From: Caldalkalibacillus uzonensis
GTDB taxonomy: Bacteria > Bacillota > Bacilli > Caldalkalibacillales > Caldalkalibacillaceae
Reading direction: 5' to 3'
Length of the DNA stretch: 64,000 nt
NCBI RefSeq assembly: GCF_030814135.1
Contig: NZ_JAUSUQ010000013.1
Location: forward strand, 1-64,000
Below are positions 61,317 to 64,000 of the stretch, in pieces. The notes beneath the pieces were generated by a model that worked only from the letters and a program-made list of their open reading frames with translations, searched no databases and was not told where the DNA came from. The stretch's first letter is position 1. Every line of letters starts with the position of its first letter. Position numbers and translations under genes: made by a program.

Positions 61317-62054
61317 CTAGCGCAGGAGCTCCTGAATGAACTGGTAAAACTGATATAAATGCTGAAACTCAGCCAGGGGCTGATGAGATGTGGTCCGTGG
61401 TCTGTTTTGTGTGTTAAGATACACCGCTTGCCACCCCGCTTCCAGGGCACCAATAACATCATGCTCCCAGGTATCGCCAATAAACAGGGCGGCTTCAGCA
61501 GGACAGCAGGTTCCTCGTACAAGTTTGAAAAAAGCGGGGTCTGGTTTGGCTAACCCAATTTCCTCTGATATGTATATGTGTTGATCAGGAATATAACGCT
61601 CCAAACCTAACTTAAGACACTTTTTGCGCTGGATATGGGCATGCCCATTGGTAATAATCCCCAGTTCAAAGCGATGATCTGCTAATAATTGTAACAATGG
61701 ATATAGCCCCGGAAAAGGCTGGACATAACCAAGGACACGATCGTAAGCACTAGCGTGAAACTGATCAGCTTCCTCCGGGGTGCACGGAAGGTGAAAGTGA
61801 CGCATGGTTTCCATATAGCGCTTGCGCCGGTAATCCCTCTGACTTATATGTTTGTTCTGATAATCTTCCCAGTAGACGTCACTGAAATATTTGAACACTT
61901 CAAACCAGTCGTCCAAAGGCACATCAGGGACTGAGAGATGGGCTTCTTTCCAGTGATCAACCAGTTCCAGATAAGTATCTCTGATGGCATGCTGAAAAGC
62001 ATATTCGTAGCTAAACAATGTGTTGTCCAGGTCAAAATAAATTTTTTGCCACAT
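61317..62054 (-). CDS. HAD-superfamily phosphatase (YjjG-like)
   Basis: The ATG at 62054 follows AAAGGGG, giving 245 residues. HAD motifs: I (F-D-L-D-N-T-L, D8 and D10), II (I-T-N-G), III (K before P-D-P), and IV (F-I-G-D-T-W-E-H-D-V). A helical cap lies between I and II, so subfamily IA. YjjG-type enzymes act on nucleotides or small phosphates; substrate unknown. Ends 48 bases before the rhomboid start, same strand. Confidence 0.85.
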   Translation of the reverse strand: MWQKIYFDLDNTLFSYEYAFQHAIRDTYLELVDHWKEAHLSVPDVPLDDWFEVFKYFSDVYWEDYQNKHISQRDYRRKRYMETMRHFHLPCTPEEADQFHASAYDRVLGYVQPFPGLYPLLQLLADHRFELGIITNGHAHIQRKKCLKLGLERYIPDQHIYISEEIGLAKPDPAFFKLVRGTCCPAEAALFIGDTWEHDVIGALEAGWQAVYLNTQNRPRTTSHQPLAEFQHLYQFYQFIQELLR

Positions 62055-62196
62055 GCCCCATTCCCCTTTATCCACACTATGGTTATTATAGCAGCAATAA
62101 AAAAGCAAAACAAAAGGAACCTGCTCTCACATGCCACATGGAAAGCAGGGCCCTCCTCTTACTTGCAGAGAAACGTGCTGTGAGCATGGTAAAGGG

Positions 62197-62424
62197 TTAG
62201 TGAAGTTTAGGATGACTTTTAGAGGCCAAGGCGGATGGCAGCAATCTGTCTCTGATAAACGGCACGGAGAGCAGTGTGTTCAAAGCAAAGGACATCATCA
62301 CCTTATTGCGAAGCAGACGAGTTAACATGAAGCGCCGCAAACCCGGAACTAGAAAAACGGTCAACCCCAATATCACCATGATCAACAGTTTTAGCTTTGA
62401 TTGATCGGTCTGTTTGTCATGCAA
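62197..62424 (-). CDS. Small single-helix membrane protein
   Basis: A 75-residue peptide from a TTG at 62424, six bases after GGAGGG. One hydrophobic helix (~13-28, L-L-I-M-V-I-L-G-L-T-V-F-L-V-P) precedes a basic R-R-F-M-L-T-R-L-L-R stretch and an amphipathic segment. I do not recognise the family. It precedes the HAD gene on the same strand by 142 bases. Confidence 0.55.
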   Translation of the reverse strand: MHDKQTDQSKLKLLIMVILGLTVFLVPGLRRFMLTRLLRNKVMMSFALNTLLSVPFIRDRLLPSALASKSHPKLH

Positions 62425-62501
62425 ATGGGACCCTCCCTCTTCCTGATTTTTTATATAGTCTCCCCAGCTAAACCCAAAATATTTTTGGTCTATATGAATA
62501 A

Positions 62502-62519
62502 AACTCGCCGTTCGGCGAG
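62502..62519 (-). terminator. Terminator after the Spx-like gene
   Basis: CTCGCCG (62504-62510) pairs with CGGCGAG (62513-62519) and TTTTATT follows on the minus strand. Confidence 0.75.
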
Positions 62520-62522
62520 CCT

Positions 62523-62921
62523 CTAGGAACAGACCACGGGCTTAAGATTCTCTTTGGCCTGTTTCAGTTTGAACTTTTTGATAAATCCGGTATACTCTTC
62601 TTTATTATAGCCCACAATCAATTGCTCATCTGTGATCAATAAAGGCCGTCGTAAAATCCCGGGGTGTTGAACGGCCAAATTAATCCATTCATTGAGAGAC
62701 AAGTCATCCAGTTCAAAGGGGAGGTTCTTCACATCCTGACTTCGCTTCGATGTAATTTCTGTTGTGCCATTGGTTGTATATGTCAAGATGTGTAACAACT
62801 CTTCCTTGGTCAGGGGGTCCGTACTCATATTTTTTTCTGCAAACGGAATTTGATGCTCATTTAACATGTCACGTGCTTTACGGCAGGATGTGCAACTGGA
62901 AAATGTGTAAAGTTGGATCAC
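62523..62921 (-). CDS. Spx/ArsC-family regulator (Spx or MgsR-like)
   Basis: A 132-residue protein from GTG at 62921, behind AGGTGG. It has the redox switch C10-T-S-C13, K-A-R-D-M-L-N-E-H, the T-T-N-G-T-T-E-I-T-S-K-R-S block, and R-R-P-L-L-I-T then V-G-Y-N. Spx-type proteins bind the RNA polymerase alpha C-terminal domain and mediate thiol-stress responses. Compared with Spx the mid region is more divergent, and the C-terminus (K-L-K-Q-A-K-E-N-L) differs, so this may be a paralogue. It could also be an MgsR. Confidence 0.75.
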   Translation of the reverse strand: MIQLYTFSSCTSCRKARDMLNEHQIPFAEKNMSTDPLTKEELLHILTYTTNGTTEITSKRSQDVKNLPFELDDLSLNEWINLAVQHPGILRRPLLITDEQLIVGYNKEEYTGFIKKFKLKQAKENLKPVVCS

Positions 62922-63047
62922 CGTTCCACCTTCTTTATCCTAAAATAATATGGATTGGCACTAACTTTTATTTATTATTGTATCATAGAATATTAGTTAA
63001 AAATAGAACAGATTTATGAATGTTGTCAAATTTTAACGCTCAGTCTA

Positions 63048-63086
63048 AACAAAAAAACTCTCGGGTCAAAAATATGTGCCCGAGAG
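63048..63086 (-). terminator. Terminator after the ThiF/MoeB gene
   Basis: CTCTCGGG (63058-63065) pairs with CCCGAGAG (63079-63086). On the minus strand TTTTTTTG follows. Confidence 0.85.
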
Positions 63087-63120
63087 AAATAATGCATATC
63101 CAGTTACGCCAAATCTATGG

Positions 63121-64000
63121 TTACATGCCAATATATCTGGCATAAACGGCTTTGGCTCGGTTTACATCCTCCGTGCCTTGCACGAGTACACGCCCATCAG
63201 TGAATAACACCAGGCGCAATCCATCTACTTCTGCCCGTAACAGGAACGGGGTTAATTGCACTGTGCCCACTCGCTCCAAACGCTTTTTCCACTCGGTTAA
63301 GTCCCACTCACGCTTGGTGGCAGGCGTGATTTGTACCGTATCCCGGCCGCAGAGGGATGTCATTTGACGTTCCCCTTTAATCTCTAGGGCTGGATATTCT
63401 TTCTTCTGACAGGTCTGGCAAGCCGTTTTGGGCTGGTTCAATTTGATTTCATGGCTAAAGCCATGCCACAGATCAAAGCTGAGCAAAGTGGTGCGCAAGG
63501 CTTCTTTTTTACCCACCAGGATTTTAAGAGCTTCTGTCGCTTGATAGGAAGCAATGATATCGACGACCGGCGCAAGCACACCGCTGGTGTCGCATGTCTC
63601 ACCAGTGCCTTCTCCTTCATTGATCAGACATCTCAAGCAAGGGGTTTGGCCGGGAATAAACGTGGCTTGCATGCCCCGTGCCGCCACCACACCACCGTAC
63701 ACATAAGGAATGCCGTGTTTAAAGGCGTAATCATTGATTAAAAAGCGGGTTTGGAAATTGTCTGTGCCATCTAGAATTAGATCCACCTGGCCGGCCACCT
63801 CGTCAATATTGGCCGCCGTTAAATCTCCTACAATCCCTTCAATGTGAATCTCTGAATTAATATGTTTCAGTTTCCGCTCGGCAGCGACCGCCTTGGGCAG
63901 ACTTTCCTGTGCATCCTGCTCATCAAACAACATTTGGCGCTGCAGGTTGCTTGGCTCCACAAAATCCCGGTCAATAAAGCGCACATGCCCAACTCCGGCC
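63121..64000 (-). CDS. ThiF/MoeB-type adenylyltransferase (5' end outside window)
   Basis: The frame is open to the right edge, so the N-terminal Gly-rich ATP motif is outside. Visible blocks: F-I-D-R-D-F-V-E-P-S-N-L-Q-R-Q, I-L-D-G-T-D-N-F-Q-T-R, zinc pairs C-L-R-C and C-Q-T-C, and the catalytic-loop C in G-E-T-C-D-T-S-G-V. An extra domain of about 80 residues follows the second CxxC, without a rhodanese Cys. It activates the C-terminal glycine of ThiS or MoaD by adenylation. With thiS present but no other thiF in view, ThiS is a candidate partner. Confidence 0.85.
   Translation of the reverse strand, partial: AGVGHVRFIDRDFVEPSNLQRQMLFDEQDAQESLPKAVAAERKLKHINSEIHIEGIVGDLTAANIDEVAGQVDLILDGTDNFQTRFLINDYAFKHGIPYVYGGVVAARGMQATFIPGQTPCLRCLINEGEGTGETCDTSGVLAPVVDIIASYQATEALKILVGKKEALRTTLLSFDLWHGFSHEIKLNQPKTACQTCQKKEYPALEIKGERQMTSLCGRDTVQITPATKREWDLTEWKKRLERVGTVQLTPFLLRAEVDGLRLVLFTDGRVLVQGTEDVNRAKAVYARYIGM

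Noticed and set aside
1-64000. CRISPR arrays, tRNA/rRNA genes, prophage and T-box leaders
   Set aside because: No regularly spaced repeats, cloverleaf or rRNA sequence, phage structural genes or T-box GGTGG core were seen on reading both strands; a tRNAscan, CRISPR and Rfam run would settle it.

Overview
The window reads as chromosomal DNA of a spore-forming Bacillota (Bacillaceae-like). Support includes an SspM-type spore protein, a YjcZ-type peptide, YlbF/RicF, a YtvI-like protein, strong GGAGG ribosome sites, and blocks in Bacillus subtilis order (ydbS-ydbT; ylaL/glsA-ylaN; ftsW-pycA; ylbA/B/C-like genes; the thi operon). An ectoine uptake operon and very acidic exported proteins would suit a salt- or alkali-tolerant, perhaps thermophilic relative such as Caldalkalibacillus; that placement is inference. 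I see no rRNA, tRNA, CRISPR array or prophage. The only mobile DNA is the tail of an ISLre2-type transposase at the left edge.

Layout. 0-6 kb: transposase tail, ydbS-ydbT, an M23 lipoprotein, then a glycosyltransferase (internally deleted) divergent from a PAP2 phosphatase, with phased PhoP-type boxes facing both ways between them. 6-16 kb: ylbF/ricF, an XPB-type helicase with its partner, a PrcB-domain protein, a soluble HtrA-like protease, GDPD phosphodiesterase, a YlbA-like/CAP-protein operon behind a promoter that carries a LexA box, CBS protein, YugN, Asp23. 16-33 kb: SDR, YtvI-like, a degenerate two-gene ABC unit, sspM, an acidic lipoprotein, pycA-ftsW, YpuF-like, acsA, rocD, ylaN, glsA, ylaL, GNAT protein and queD. 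33-48 kb: cold-shock gene downstream of structured DNA, a Fur-box operon (orphan iron-type ABC ATPase plus DMT permease), AbgT transporter, a thiamine operon (thiE-S-G-O-D) under a TPP riboswitch, yfkAB, YitT protein, htpX, nitroreductase. 48-64 kb: ehuBCDA, AEC transporter, YjcZ, ferritin-like protein, glcK, msmX, a PucR-type regulator, a MntP/YtaF-like protein, a frameshifted membrane protein, rhomboid GluP, HAD phosphatase, Spx-like regulator and a ThiF/MoeB protein cut by the right edge.

How they work together. Much is housekeeping central metabolism: pyruvate carboxylase, acetyl-CoA synthetase, ornithine aminotransferase, glutaminase and glucokinase. The most notable points are regulatory. 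PhoP-type boxes pair a lipid-type phosphatase with a glycosyltransferase, which would fit membrane lipid or envelope remodelling under phosphate limitation, but the transferase looks broken here. A LexA box sits inside the promoter of the YlbA-like/CAP operon. A Fur box precedes an ABC ATPase that has no permease or binding protein beside it. Start codons were chosen by ribosome-site spacing, so many are shorter than the longest open frame.
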